DNA of 64,000 nt from Bacteroidota bacterium (GCA_018266795.1 JAFDZV010000019.1:152901-216900), one strand, 5' to 3'; positions 26,031 through 36,868 are shown, counted from the first letter of the stretch. Notes: a model not told the origin generated them from the letters alone. Numbers and translations: made by a program.

Positions 26031-28661
26031 TTATCGCACCACCACCAGCCTGCGCGAATCCAGCTCCCCTCCCGCTTCCAGCGTCACATAGTATGTGCCG
26101 GACGAGATATGCTCCAGCGGGATTGCAGTGTGATGCTCCCCGGACTCCTGATGTCCCAGCGGGATGCGCATCAGTTCGCGGCCGGCCATGTCGCGCAGCA
26201 CCACCGTTGCATCCACCGGGCGATGCAGATTGTACCCAACGCTTACCGATGTGGCCGCAGGGTTCGGTTGCGGCTCGAAGAGTGTGAATCCACGTGGCAT
26301 GGCTGGAGCATCCACCGAGAGGCCACCACATGTGAAATCGTTCTCTGCAATGCAGAGAACGTTGTCTCCCTCGAGCGTGGTAATCCGCAGCCCAACCCCC
26401 TCCTCGCCCGGCCCAAAGAGCGCAACGATGAAGCTGCCAAGGGAATCTCCCGGCTGAATCGCCGGCCCGCGAAGCGTTACAACGGTGTCCGTCTGCTCCG
26501 TGGCGCTCCATGCGGAAGCAGCCCCGGCAGTAGTAACGGTTTCGCGATACGGGTGCAGATGCTGAAGAACCTGGAAACGGATTCCGTCGATCGGGCCGGC
26601 GGGGCCGATATGCCGGTTGAACACATGAACAAGCTGATAGCAGGTAGCGCCCGCAGCCAGGCTGTCGCGCTGCACTATGGTATCACAGAGCGCCCGGACG
26701 CCCGGCACCACAAGCACGAGCGTATCGGCGCAGATCTGCGAGCCGTTGCCGATCGTACGCCACAGCAGCTTGATGGAGTAGGGATAGGTATGCACCAGCT
26801 CCATGTCGAAGCAGAGATCGATCCCCGCCAACATGCCGCCCGCCGTAACGGACGATCCGCTGATATCCACGTCGAAGCTCGGGAAGCTCTGCGTGGTAAC
26901 CTGCCACGGCGCAGCCACACTGGCCGAGGTCATGATCACGTTCGCCGTTGGCGGCAGCTCGAAGCGGATGCGATCGATCGTCTTGTGCACGGAGTTGTTG
27001 TTCCCGACTGTCACGTGGAAACAGGCGGTGGAATCGTTTGGAGTCTCACCCACCTGAGCGAAGACCGTATCGCACGTGCCGGCAACGATCGAGCCGAGCC
27101 GTATGGTATCACCGCAGGCACCTCCGGGGTTGTGATCGGTGGCCCAGGCCAGAACCAGCGGGTCGCGCGTGGTAGCATCCCCTTCCGACACACAGAAGGT
27201 GAACGGCCCGGCCTGTCCGCCGGCAATGATGCTGCCGCCGGTGAAGACTGCGGAGTCGCCCGCGGCTGATACGATCCGCCATGGCGACGGAGCAACGGCG
27301 CTGAGCACGGTCCGCGGCGTGCCGGCGTTGGAGATCTTTACCGCAACCCGCGTGATCGGATCGCGCCGGTTGTTGCGGTTACGCACCGTCACCTTCACGC
27401 AGCGTGAGGACGGAGCTCCGGAGGAATCCGCAACCGCCGAGACCGAATCGCACGCCGTGAGGAGGCGGAAGCAGCGGAACGAGGTGGTGCTGCTGGTCAC
27501 CACGAGCCCGCGCGAGAACGTGTACCAGTGCAGGCGCACCGAATCGCTGGCACCGCGGGAGTTGTCCACGCAGAGCCGGCTCAGGAGCGCCGTGTCGCCG
27601 ATCTGTATCCCCCCTGTCCGCACGATGACAATGGAGTCCGTGCCGATGCCGCGCACCGTCCACGGCGCCGTTGCAAGCGGAAGCGAGTCGATCGTAGCGC
27701 CGGGCGAAGCCAGCTTGATTGTCAGCGAGTCGATCACCGACGCCGGGATGTGCGAGTTCTGGAACGCGAGGTCGATGCAGCAGTCGCTGCCGCCCGCACG
27801 GACGTCGCCGGCGCGGTTGAGGCTGTCCCGGCGGCTGAGGCCGAATTTGAGACGAGCCGTATCCAGGCAGATCACATCGCCGAAGTTCGTGGTCCACCAC
27901 TCCAGTTCGACCGTGGAGTCCGTGTTCACGCTGTCGAGTTCGATTCTGATCCCCTCGACGAACTGATCGAAGTCCAGCGCGTTGGTGGCAGTGAAGAATC
28001 CGAGCGTGTCCGGCTTTATGCGATTGCGAATCCAGCCCGTTGGAAGGGGAGTGGCGGCGGTGTTGAGAAGAACGCCGGGCGTCACCGGATGCACGTGAAA
28101 GTCGTTGATCAGCCGCCCGGTGCCGTTGCCGGCAACAACATCCACATCGATCACGCTGCGGAAGGCGCTCGGGACGATCCGGAAGAACGCCTCGTCGCAT
28201 CCCTGGCGCTTGCATGCGAAGGTGATGGTGTCCCGGGTGATCGCCGAATCGAGATTGCGCGTCTCCCAGACCATGCGGCAGATGCCGGTATCGGCCACGC
28301 AGACCTGGAATCCGGAGAGCGATGCCCCATGAACGATGTCCGCAGCAGCGGCGTTGCTGGTCCATTGCACGGAGGTCGTGGTCTGCGAGGCAACGGACCA
28401 ACGTCCGGGCGGATTGGTAAGCCCCTGCTGCAAGGTTGCATGGCCGGAAATGATCCGCATGCGGAAGTCGGAGATCGTGAGGTTGGTGTCAACCTGCCGG
28501 TTGTAGACGCGGATGTTGAGGCAGCAGGCGTAGTCACCGTTCGGCGTCTTGATCACGAGCAGGCTGTCGCGATGAACCTGCGCATGAGCGCGAAGGGAAC
28601 AGCCGGCCATCAAAGTCAGCAGCAAGCAGGCAATGGCTGCACATCGTACAGATCGATTCAT
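26031..28661 (-). CDS. T9SS-secreted protein with six cysteine-containing beta modules
   Basis: 876 residues. Signal peptide MNRSVRCAAIACLLLTLMAG; the Cys that follows could also be lipidated. Between about residues 27 and 770 lie six modules of about 120 residues. Each begins with a Cys or Cys pair followed by a strand ending VxNR or similar (CCLNIRVYNR, CCIDLAFQN, CVKVTVRNRN, CFHVTVGNNN, CYQLVHVFNR). Next come an I..fR(I/V) strand, a conserved PW or W, a strand of the form xxGxxxxxG, an F.(V/L)C strand, and a closing WxT...C.DT.  The layout suggests Ig-like domains each with an internal disulfide. The C-terminus is a type IX sorting domain (LFEPQPNPAATSVSVGYNL, ISSGTYYVTLEAG, RRLVVVR). I know no named family for the module. 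Confidence 0.8.
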   Translation of the reverse strand: MNRSVRCAAIACLLLTLMAGCSLRAHAQVHRDSLLVIKTPNGDYACCLNIRVYNRQVDTNLTISDFRMRIISGHATLQQGLTNPPGRWSVASQTTTSVQWTSNAAAADIVHGASLSGFQVCVADTGICRMVWETRNLDSAITRDTITFACKRQGCDEAFFRIVPSAFRSVIDVDVVAGNGTGRLINDFHVHPVTPGVLLNTAATPLPTGWIRNRIKPDTLGFFTATNALDFDQFVEGIRIELDSVNTDSTVELEWWTTNFGDVICLDTARLKFGLSRRDSLNRAGDVRAGGSDCCIDLAFQNSHIPASVIDSLTIKLASPGATIDSLPLATAPWTVRGIGTDSIVIVRTGGIQIGDTALLSRLCVDNSRGASDSVRLHWYTFSRGLVVTSSTTSFRCFRLLTACDSVSAVADSSGAPSSRCVKVTVRNRNNRRDPITRVAVKISNAGTPRTVLSAVAPSPWRIVSAAGDSAVFTGGSIIAGGQAGPFTFCVSEGDATTRDPLVLAWATDHNPGGACGDTIRLGSIVAGTCDTVFAQVGETPNDSTACFHVTVGNNNSVHKTIDRIRFELPPTANVIMTSASVAAPWQVTTQSFPSFDVDISGSSVTAGGMLAGIDLCFDMELVHTYPYSIKLLWRTIGNGSQICADTLVLVVPGVRALCDTIVQRDSLAAGATCYQLVHVFNRHIGPAGPIDGIRFQVLQHLHPYRETVTTAGAASAWSATEQTDTVVTLRGPAIQPGDSLGSFIVALFGPGEEGVGLRITTLEGDNVLCIAENDFTCGGLSVDAPAMPRGFTLFEPQPNPAATSVSVGYNLHRPVDATVVLRDMAGRELMRIPLGHQESGEHHTAIPLEHISSGTYYVTLEAGGELDSRRLVVVR

Positions 28662-28706
28662 CCGATACCTCTTCTAGTGATCGTGCAAACGTTGAAACAC
28701 ACCCCG

Positions 28707-28736
28707 CGAAGATAGGTTTCCACAGGTCTGCAGCAA
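28707..28736 (-). promoter_or_regulatory. Promoter of the six-module T9SS gene
   Basis: Read leftwards: TTG (28736-28734), 19 bases, TATCTTCG (28714-28707), then about 45 bases to the ATG at 28661. One mismatch to TAnnTTTG. Confidence 0.55.
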
Positions 28737-29077
28737 TGCAATTACCGGGAGCGGCATGCGGTACCGTCACGCACATGAAGAACATGCTGCGTTGTGCAAC
28801 AGCGTTCGGCATTTCCTCCGAATCCCATAGCTTCGCCGCGAACCATGCCGCGCGGCAGACATCGAGCGCTTCGCGACATCGAAGAGTTCCTATCGCCACA
28901 GGGCGCGCTCTCCGCTTCCGCTCTGCTATTTCCTGCATCTGGCCAAGAACTGCAGCAAGCCGCAGGCGAGCGTACATAGAACCAGACCACCGGGTGTGAG
29001 GTTCCGCCGAAAGCGAGATCGGCCGTGTGGTAGGAACCCTGGGTTCGGTATCAGGCACATCTCAATCAACGTACACG
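28737..29077. other. Divergent spacer, no gene seen
   Basis: 341 bases between the promoter above and the SDR start. Small frames on both strands have no family character. I found no RNA structure or second promoter that I would defend. Confidence 0.35.
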
Positions 29078-29842
29078 ATGCAGCAACTCCACGATATCAC
29101 CGTTCTCGTCACCGGGGCAACATCCGGCATCGGAGCATCCTGCGCACATGCGTTTGCGCGCGCAGGCGCGAGACTGCTGCTGTGCGGCAGACGTACCGAA
29201 CGCCTGGAGGCGCTCGCGGAGGAACTGGGCTCCGCAGGCGTTCATCACTTCACCTTGGACGTACGCCATCAGGCGGCGGTGCAGAATGCAATCGACTCGC
29301 TCCCGCCAGAGTGGAAGGCGATCGATATCCTGGTCAACAACGCCGGCCTGAGCCGCGGCCTGGACCCGATTCAATCTGGGAACCTGGAGGACTGGGAGGA
29401 GATGATCGATACGAACGTGAAGGGATTGCTGTATGTGTCGCGAGCGGTGCTGCCGGGCATGGTGAAGCGCGGACGCGGGCATGTGATCAACATCGGCTCG
29501 ATCGCCGGGCACGAGGTCTATCCGAACGGCAACGTCTATTGCGCCACGAAGTTCGCTGTGGCCGCACTCTCCAAGGGAATGCAGCTGGACCTGGTGGGCA
29601 CGGGAGTTCGCATCACAACGATCGATCCCGGAATGGTGGAGACGGAGTTCTCACTGGTTCGCTTCCACGGCAACACGGAGCGCGCGGAGGCAGTCTATCA
29701 CGGCATCACGCCCCTCACACCGGATGACGTGGCCGATGCCGCGCTCTACTGCGCCACACGCCCGCCGCACGTGAGCGTCCATGAGATGATACTGATGCCG
29801 AGCGCACAGGCCTCCCCCACGGTCGTGAAGCGAAACGCCTGA
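29078..29842 (+). CDS. Short-chain dehydrogenase/reductase (YdfG-like)
   Basis: 254 residues from the ATG at 29078. Rossmann motif TGATSGIGASCAHAFA; LLLCGRRTERL, where the two Arg after the second strand favour NADP(H); LVNNAGLSRG; active site GSIAGHEVYPNGNVYCATKFAV, giving the catalytic Ser, Tyr and Lys (S..Y..xK). The sequence IDPGMVETEFSLVRFHG is typical of the YdfG group, which reduces 3-hydroxy acids such as L-allo-threonine and serine derivatives. Substrate is inferred only from that likeness. It stands alone, convergent with uvrC. Confidence 0.9.
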   Translation: MQQLHDITVLVTGATSGIGASCAHAFARAGARLLLCGRRTERLEALAEELGSAGVHHFTLDVRHQAAVQNAIDSLPPEWKAIDILVNNAGLSRGLDPIQSGNLEDWEEMIDTNVKGLLYVSRAVLPGMVKRGRGHVINIGSIAGHEVYPNGNVYCATKFAVAALSKGMQLDLVGTGVRITTIDPGMVETEFSLVRFHGNTERAEAVYHGITPLTPDDVADAALYCATRPPHVSVHEMILMPSAQASPTVVKRNA

Positions 29843-29854
29843 TCGGAGAGCAAC

Positions 29855-29899
29855 GGAGGCCGGTTCCTCCGAGCGGAGATCGCGGAGTAACCTCCGCGA
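29855..29899. terminator. Two short hairpins between convergent genes
   Basis: GGAGG...CCTCC (29855-29870) and TCGCGGAG-TAAC-CTCCGCGA (29880-29899) lie in the 99-base gap between the stops of the SDR and uvrC genes. Confidence 0.5.
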
Positions 29900-29941
29900 C
29901 AACACGGCAGGAAGTATCAGGAAGCAATCCCCCTCCCTACT

Positions 29942-32068
29942 TCAGAACTCGCTCACGTCCGCGGATTCGTCATCTCCATCCCCGGCCAGGAGATCGTCAT
30001 CGGCCGCCTGTTCATCCAATGCCTGATCATCCGCAGGATCATCGTCATCCAGGAGTTGCACGTCATCCAGATCGTCCGCCGGCTGCCCGGCCGCATCGAT
30101 GCTCTCCGGCATGGCAGCCTCCTCCTCGGCGACCGGCTTCGCCTTGAAGTACTCGTACACGTTCAGGCCGGTCTTCGGGCCAAGCTGCTCCTGCAACTGC
30201 TCCAGCGTTGCTCCCTGCACGCCGCGCACGGAGCCGAAGGTTTCGAATATCTTCGCCACCGTCTTCGGTCCGATGCCTGCGATGTTGGTCAACTCCGATT
30301 GAAGCAGCCGCCGGCTGCGGAGCGAGCGATGGAATGTGATCGCGAAGCGGTGGGCTTCATCGCGAATGTATTGAAGCAGACGAAGGCTGCTGGATGATTT
30401 CGGGAGAAGCACGGTGTCACGCTGATCGGGGATCACGATCTCCTCCAGACGCTTCGCAAGCCCGATCAGCGGAATATGCTCCAGGCCGAGCTCGCGGATC
30501 ACCTCCATCGCGGCCGCCACCTGCCCCTTTCCGCCGTCGATCACGATCAGATCCGGCAGCGCCGTCCCCTCCTTCATCACGCGCGAATAGCGCCGGCCCA
30601 CAACCTCCTTCATCGTCGCGAAGTCGTTCGCTCCAACAACGGTCCGTACTCTGTACTTCCGATACTCGCTTCGGCGCGGGCGCCCATCCACGAAGCAGAC
30701 CATGGAGGAGACCGGATCGGTTCCGTGAATGTTGGAGTTGTCGAAGCACTCGATTCTCCGCGGCGGGTTCTTCAGCCGCAGGTCCCGCTGCAGGCTCTGC
30801 ACCGGCCTCGGCACCATATCGGAACGCTTCATGCGCTGCAGCTTCAGCTCGTCCAGCAGGAACTTGGCATTCGTCTGCGTCATCGTTACCAGCTTCTGCT
30901 TGTCGCCGATCTTCGGCACCACCACCTGCACACGTCCTTCTCCACGCTTGTCGGTAAGGAAGCGCTCGATGATCTCCTGATCGTCATCCAGATCGAACGG
31001 CAGGAAGATCTCCTCCGGAATGGAATCCGTGGCGGTATAGTGGCGTTCGATGATGTTGCGAAGGATCTCTTCGCGCGGCATCTCCAGAACGCCGCTCAGA
31101 TAGTGATGCTGCTTCCCGGTAAGCTTGCCGTCGCGTATACGGAAGATCACGGCACAGGCGTCGTCATCCTCGGCCGCGTAGGCGATGACATCTCGATCGA
31201 CAAGGTCGTCGGTCACGATCTTCTGCTTGCCGCTGTACTCGCGAAGCTTCTGCAGCCGGTTTCGCATCACCGCCGCCTCCTCGAAGCGCATCGCCTCGGC
31301 GAGGAATCCCATCTCCTGCTCCAGCGTCCGCTCCAGCCCGCGCGTCTTTCCATTGAGCACCTGCATCACCTGCCGGATCATCTCCTCGTAGTGAGCGCGC
31401 CCCACATACCCTTCGCACGGCCCTTCGCACTTGCCGATATGGTAGTCCAGGCAGACCTTGAACCTGCCCGCCGCAATCGTCTCCTCGGTCAGATTCAGAT
31501 CGCACGAACGGATCGGAAAGATCGAGCGGAGCGTCTTGAGCATGTAGCGCACGAACTTGACGTCCGTGTACGGACCGAAGTACCGGCTGCCGTCGCGGAT
31601 GATCTTGCGCGTTGCGAAGACGCGAGGAAACGGCTCGTTGGTAACACGGATGTAGGGATAGGTCTTGTCGTCGCGCAGCATCACGTTGTAGCGCGGACGC
31701 AGTTTCTTGATCAGCGTGTCCTCGAGAATCAGCGCCTCCACGGCGGAGTCCGTCACGATCACTTCCAGATCCGCGATCTTCCGGATCAGCGCCGTGGTCT
31801 TCGCATCGCGGAGTCTGCCGTTCTGAAAGTAGCTGCGCACGCGATTGCGAAGGTTCTTCGCCTTCCCAACGTAGATCACCTTTCCATCGCGATCGCGATA
31901 CTGATACACGCCGGGATCGGTGGGGAGATTGTCCAGCTTCTCCTGGAGGGTCAACGGAATCGAGAGCTCCTCCGGCTCGATGGCGGGATCGACGGGAGGC
32001 CGGGCGGGTTCCTCTGCGCCGTGTGCAGTCTGTTCTTCCGGGTTGGACATGATTCGTCGTGAGGCCAT
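29942..32068 (-). CDS. uvrC: Excinuclease ABC subunit C
   Basis: Makes both cuts beside DNA damage after loading by UvrA/UvrB. 708 residues, roughly 90 more than usual. GIY-YIG nuclease: LPTDPGVYQYRDRDGKVIYVGKAKNLR (positions ~49-75). UVR motif around EAMRFEEAAVMRNRLQKL. The C-terminal RNase H-like nuclease contains RIECFDNSNIHGTDPVSSMVCFVDG (positions ~445-470). The helix-hairpin-helix pair is LTNIAGIGPKTVAKIFETFG. The extra length is an N-terminal extension of about 40 residues and a C-terminal tail of about 55 residues made mostly of Asp, Glu and Ala. The start could also be the ATG at 32050; neither has a ribosome site. Confidence 0.96.
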   Translation of the reverse strand: MASRRIMSNPEEQTAHGAEEPARPPVDPAIEPEELSIPLTLQEKLDNLPTDPGVYQYRDRDGKVIYVGKAKNLRNRVRSYFQNGRLRDAKTTALIRKIADLEVIVTDSAVEALILEDTLIKKLRPRYNVMLRDDKTYPYIRVTNEPFPRVFATRKIIRDGSRYFGPYTDVKFVRYMLKTLRSIFPIRSCDLNLTEETIAAGRFKVCLDYHIGKCEGPCEGYVGRAHYEEMIRQVMQVLNGKTRGLERTLEQEMGFLAEAMRFEEAAVMRNRLQKLREYSGKQKIVTDDLVDRDVIAYAAEDDDACAVIFRIRDGKLTGKQHHYLSGVLEMPREEILRNIIERHYTATDSIPEEIFLPFDLDDDQEIIERFLTDKRGEGRVQVVVPKIGDKQKLVTMTQTNAKFLLDELKLQRMKRSDMVPRPVQSLQRDLRLKNPPRRIECFDNSNIHGTDPVSSMVCFVDGRPRRSEYRKYRVRTVVGANDFATMKEVVGRRYSRVMKEGTALPDLIVIDGGKGQVAAAMEVIRELGLEHIPLIGLAKRLEEIVIPDQRDTVLLPKSSSSLRLLQYIRDEAHRFAITFHRSLRSRRLLQSELTNIAGIGPKTVAKIFETFGSVRGVQGATLEQLQEQLGPKTGLNVYEYFKAKPVAEEEAAMPESIDAAGQPADDLDDVQLLDDDDPADDQALDEQAADDDLLAGDGDDESADVSEF

Positions 32069-32245
32069 TGGGGCGTGAATCTCGACACTCCGCGCGGCGC
32101 CGGCCCCTGTGCGTTGCGCAACGCCGAAGGCCGGGACATCCGTTCATTCACGAGGCGGACAATGTCGGGAAATCCTACATAACGACGAAGCCGGTGCGCA
32201 CTGCGTGCAATCACAGGGCATTTGTCGGAACGGCGGGAAAGCAGA

Positions 32246-32278
32246 GCGGCTCCGAAGGTCGTGGTCCTCCGGAGCCGC
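32246..32278 (-). terminator. Terminator hairpin after fumC
   Basis: Nine-base perfect stem GCGGCTCCG (32246-32254) with CGGAGCCGC (32270-32278), 24 bases past the stop of leftward fumC. Confidence 0.6.
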
Positions 32279-32302
32279 ACGATGCACTGCATCCGGCCGG
32301 CG

Positions 32303-33700
<1,398 letters not shown>

Positions 33701-33941
33701 GGATATTGGCACTTGTGAATACTGAATTGCGCAAGGATCGAGCGGCCCAATATCGCGAATCGGCTGAATATCGCCTGTAACGATAGGAACGCACCGCCGT
33801 GATGAAACAAACGGAGTGGTGCTTCGCATACCGCACATCATTCTGAATGAACGTGCGAATGATTGGAAGTCCGGGCGCCCCGGCCGGCGGCGGCGCGGCC
33901 CCGCGTTCGTATCTTGCGGCGCATCAGAGCAAGTGGAAACT

Positions 33942-34712
33942 ATGGAACACGATCGCGACAGGCCCCTCGATTCGAGCTCGCACTCCGGTGGCAATGCCCT
34001 GCTGGGGCGCGTGGTGTCGCGCGTCTTCGACTTCGTTGCCGGATTCGTGCGCACGGGAACCGACGGCTTCAGCGACCGCATCATCATCGGCGGCGAGACT
34101 CACCGCCAGGTCCGTTCCAGGAACGGCGCATGGGCACCGCTCATGCACCATGTCAACAACGGACTCTACAAGATCGATCAGGCACGGCGCGTAGCCGCAT
34201 CGCGCAAGAAGTATCACGGAGCGGTCAGCACCATCCGCCTTACACTCCGGGCCATACGCCGCTCTCCGCGGCACAGCAGAAAACTGTTCCAGGGATACGG
34301 CGGCGTGCTTCGTGATGCCCGCCGGCGCCTCCATTCACTGCATTCCGAAATAGCGCAGACCGAACGCCATCTGCGCAACTACAATCCCAACGCTCTGCGC
34401 GAGGAACTGGCCGCCTACGAGTCCCGTCTCGCAGCGGCCCCATCGGCATCGACACGCGCGGAGCTGGAGATCATCGTCGAGGCGCGTCGCGACCTTCTCG
34501 ACTCCGTGCTCTCGCTGCAGGGAAAGCTTCACGAACTCGGGCATCAACTGGACATTATCGCGAACGCAATCGAAGTGAACCACATTCGCGTGGTTTCGAT
34601 CTCGAGCCGCTCCGGTTCTCAGCTGGACAACGATCGGTTCGCCGCCCGCATTCACGAGGCAGGCGATCAACTGGCCTTTCTCGAGCAAAGCCTGCGCGAA
34701 CTTCAAGGCTGA
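33942..34712 (+). CDS. Hypothetical coiled-coil protein
   Basis: 256 residues from the ATG at 33942. A TATCTTGC word (33910-33917) about 25 bases upstream could be its -7 element. No signal peptide or membrane segment. The N-terminal 100 residues include an amphipathic stretch ([18 protein letters not shown]); residues ~130-256 are highly helical, with heptad-like Leu/Ala spacing ([57 protein letters not shown]). I do not recognise the family; a structural or scaffold role would be a guess. Neighbours give no clue. Confidence 0.65.
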   Translation: MEHDRDRPLDSSSHSGGNALLGRVVSRVFDFVAGFVRTGTDGFSDRIIIGGETHRQVRSRNGAWAPLMHHVNNGLYKIDQARRVAASRKKYHGAVSTIRLTLRAIRRSPRHSRKLFQGYGGVLRDARRRLHSLHSEIAQTERHLRNYNPNALREELAAYESRLAAAPSASTRAELEIIVEARRDLLDSVLSLQGKLHELGHQLDIIANAIEVNHIRVVSISSRSGSQLDNDRFAARIHEAGDQLAFLEQSLRELQG

Positions 34713-34759
34713 GCCGGCTCCCCGGACACGATGCCATCGGGTAATCCAAGCGGGAGTAG

Positions 34760-34790
34760 TTGTTTGGTTTGTTCAATGCGCATATCTTTG
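34760..34790 (+). promoter_or_regulatory. Near-consensus orphan promoter
   Basis: TTG (34760-34762), 20 bases, TATCTTTG (34783-34790): a full match to the Bacteroidota pattern TTG-N19/21-TAnnTTTG. The next rightward gene starts more than 500 bases on. Confidence 0.6.
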
Positions 34791-35308
34791 CCCCGTTGTT
34801 GCGAGGTCCAAAACGCCGCAACCACTGATTCCGATTCTGCCTACATCAGTTCATGAGTCGCTGAGCACGCTTCCGGGCATTCATCGTCCGTTCGAGTGCC
34901 GCGCATGGTATGGCGCCATGACACTGCACGTCCGGTGCAATCGTGCATTCGACACCGATGAATTCCATGCAGCGACTCGCCATGCCGGATCCCCGCTCAC
35001 ATAGGGATCATGTACCGCACCCACGTTGCCATCGCGAGCAACCGTCCATCGCGGCAGGTGCGGCCGTGTGATGAATTTTATCGGAGTACGATATGTGTCG
35101 CAGGGCACGCTCCAGTTTTCATCATACGCAGAGACAATACCGAACGGAACCGATTGCAATTCCCACGGAGACAGTATCAGTGCTCTACCCGGGAAATGAT
35201 CGAGGCGTTGTCCGGTAGCGTATTGTGCGAGGACCGGCTTTGCAACAAACGCTCAACTTCATGTCTCCGATGCAACCAATTCGGAGCTCATTCGTGGAGG
35301 TCCCTCCT
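34791..35308 (+). other. Long untranslated stretch behind the orphan promoter
   Basis: 518 bases without a credible gene. Just after the promoter is a hairpin GTTGCG (34797-34802) / CGCAAC. A leftward frame (34881-35159, 92 codons) and a rightward one (35010-35312) exist but show no known motif, start signal or signal peptide. The stretch does not contain the conserved words of tmRNA, RNase P RNA or SRP RNA. It is either a long leader of the barrel gene at 35309 or an unassigned RNA. Confidence 0.35.
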
Positions 35309-35965
35309 ATGAAACATGCAGCGTCACTTCTTGCAATGGTGGCCGTCGTTCTGCTGGCCGGAATGCCACGTCTGAATGCACAGCCAATCGAAATCGGTAT
35401 CAATGCAGGCCTCAGTGTTCCAGGCGCCGTGTCGGTAACAAACACCACGGAGGCGGCAAGAAACGATCTGATCGTTGGAGCATCGCTCGCGTATCCGATC
35501 TCGTCCATCTTTCGTATCCAGGCCGGCGTGCAGTATGTGCGCAGGGGATTGCGCACCGGGTTCGCGATCGCAGGCGGCCCCACGATTCCATCCAACTCCA
35601 CACTCGTCAACATGAACTACCTGGAACTGCCGATCGACTTCAAGCTCGCTGTGGGCTCCAGATTTCAAGTGTATGCAGTTGCCGGAACCAACATCGGTAC
35701 ACTGTTGAAGGCGGCAGATGAGTATCAGGCGAACGACGGCCACAGCACGGCGATTCAGACAGCGGATGTATCACCGGTCAACATCTCCCTTCTGGCCGGC
35801 GGCGGATGTTCCTATCAGGTCGCCCCGCATGTCGCAATCGCGATCGATGCACGCTATTCCTACGGACTGCTCACGCAGTCCAATCATGCACAGGAGTTTA
35901 CCAGCCCGTCATCATGGAAGGCACGCGATCTCGAGATCACCAGCGGCCTGATATTCTCGCTGTGA
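35309..35965 (+). CDS. Outer-membrane beta-barrel protein
   Basis: 218 residues from the ATG at 35309, with GGAGG 8 bases upstream. Signal peptide ends near RLNAQ. The mature part alternates strands and turns as in the Bacteroidota porin-family eight-strand barrel: IEIGINAGLSVPG, LIVGASLAYPISSIFRIQAG, QYVRRGLRT, YLELPIDFKLAVGSRFQVYA, NISLLAGGGCSYQVAPHVAIAIDARYSYGL (the last listed by its two strands) and a final strand ending SGLIFSL with terminal hydrophobic residue, as in barrel insertion signals. Function unknown. Confidence 0.82.
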   Translation: MKHAASLLAMVAVVLLAGMPRLNAQPIEIGINAGLSVPGAVSVTNTTEAARNDLIVGASLAYPISSIFRIQAGVQYVRRGLRTGFAIAGGPTIPSNSTLVNMNYLELPIDFKLAVGSRFQVYAVAGTNIGTLLKAADEYQANDGHSTAIQTADVSPVNISLLAGGGCSYQVAPHVAIAIDARYSYGLLTQSNHAQEFTSPSSWKARDLEITSGLIFSL

Positions 35966-35991
35966 TGCCGCCTCCCCCACTTCATCAACGC

Positions 35992-36025
35992 CATGAGCCG
36001 GTCCAGTGCAGTGGACCGGCTCATG
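35992..36025. terminator. Terminator, 14-bp perfect stem
   Basis: CATGAGCCGGTCCA (35992-36005) pairs with TGGACCGGCTCATG (36012-36025), loop GTGCAG, 27 bases after the barrel gene stop. Confidence 0.7.
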
Positions 36026-36134
36026 CATTGACTGCACGGCTCCGTTGAATCGCTCACTGTACAGAACAGCACACGCCACATTCACCGCACACCTCATTCG
36101 CCGTACACCTCCGGCTTCGTTCAGCCCCGTACAG

Positions 36135-36785
36135 TCATCCTCAGGACCCTATCGTTTCGTGTCGGAGGATGGCGGCGGCCGGGTACGCGTCTACTGGGCA
36201 TCGCATGCAAGCGATGGTGCAGGCATGAACGACCGCATCATCTCCTACAGCATCCTCGTGGAGGATCAGGCCGTCGGAGTCGAGATGCCGGGCGTGCAGG
36301 GACGCTGGACCATTGCGGATACAGTCGCTGCCGACGGAAGCGGCCTTTACCCGCACGTGGTTCCAACACCTGCAACCGGCTCGGCGGCCGCCTGCGCGGA
36401 CTTCGAAGGCGCCCCCTTCGCATTCTATCGCATCGTGGCAATCGATTCACTCGGGAACAACGGCCCGGGGTCGGCACCGTCGGGGGCGGTTGCATCGGCC
36501 GCCACGCCGGATGTGCCGTTGGAGTTTCTGATCGCGGGAGCAAATTATCCGCAGCCATGCTCGGTCTCTACAACCATCCCGCTCACCCTTGGCCGCGATG
36601 CAATGGTGTCGGTTGCGGTACGCGACCAGCTTGGAACGATAGCCGCATCGCTGGATGAGCAGTGGATGCCGGCAGGGGAGAATCGCATTCAACTGTCGAC
36701 AACCGGATTACCCAGCGGGACAGATCATTGTGTCGTTCGCGCAGGGGAGACCGGTCGCAGCATCATGCTGCGGGTGGTGCGATAG
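36135..36785 (+). pseudogene. Remnant of a T9SS protein: FnIII piece plus sorting domain
   Basis: The frame is open from 36006, but its first ATG lies inside the terminator hairpin and no signal peptide exists. From about 36135 the translation reads like the end of a fibronectin type III domain (GGRVRVYWASHAS, IISYSILVEDQ, AFYRIVAIDSLGNNGPGS) and then a type IX sorting domain (GANYPQPCSVSTTIPLTL, VRDQLGTIAAS, MPAGENRIQL, ending IMLRVVR). A cargo protein without a signal peptide could not reach the secretion system, so this looks like the 3' end of a gene whose front was lost, now directly behind another gene's terminator. A start upstream by frameshift cannot be excluded. Confidence 0.65.
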
Positions 36786-36868
36786 CCAATCGCCGATCCC
36801 ACGGCCGGCGTCGTGTAGTACTGCAGACCGCATCGGTACTGCGGAACGTCGAGAGGGATGAAATGCGT

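Noticed and set aside
25884-27269. Rightward 461-codon open frame
   Set aside because: Opposite strand of the six-module T9SS gene, which has signal peptide and sorting domain; this frame starts inside a terminator.
30476-32062. Rightward 528-codon open frame
   Set aside because: Opposite strand of uvrC; a long frame is expected from GC-rich codon use.
34881-35159. Leftward 92-codon frame in the gap behind the orphan promoter
   Set aside because: Plausible amino-acid mix but no start signal, family likeness or neighbour logic; kept only as part of the gap description.
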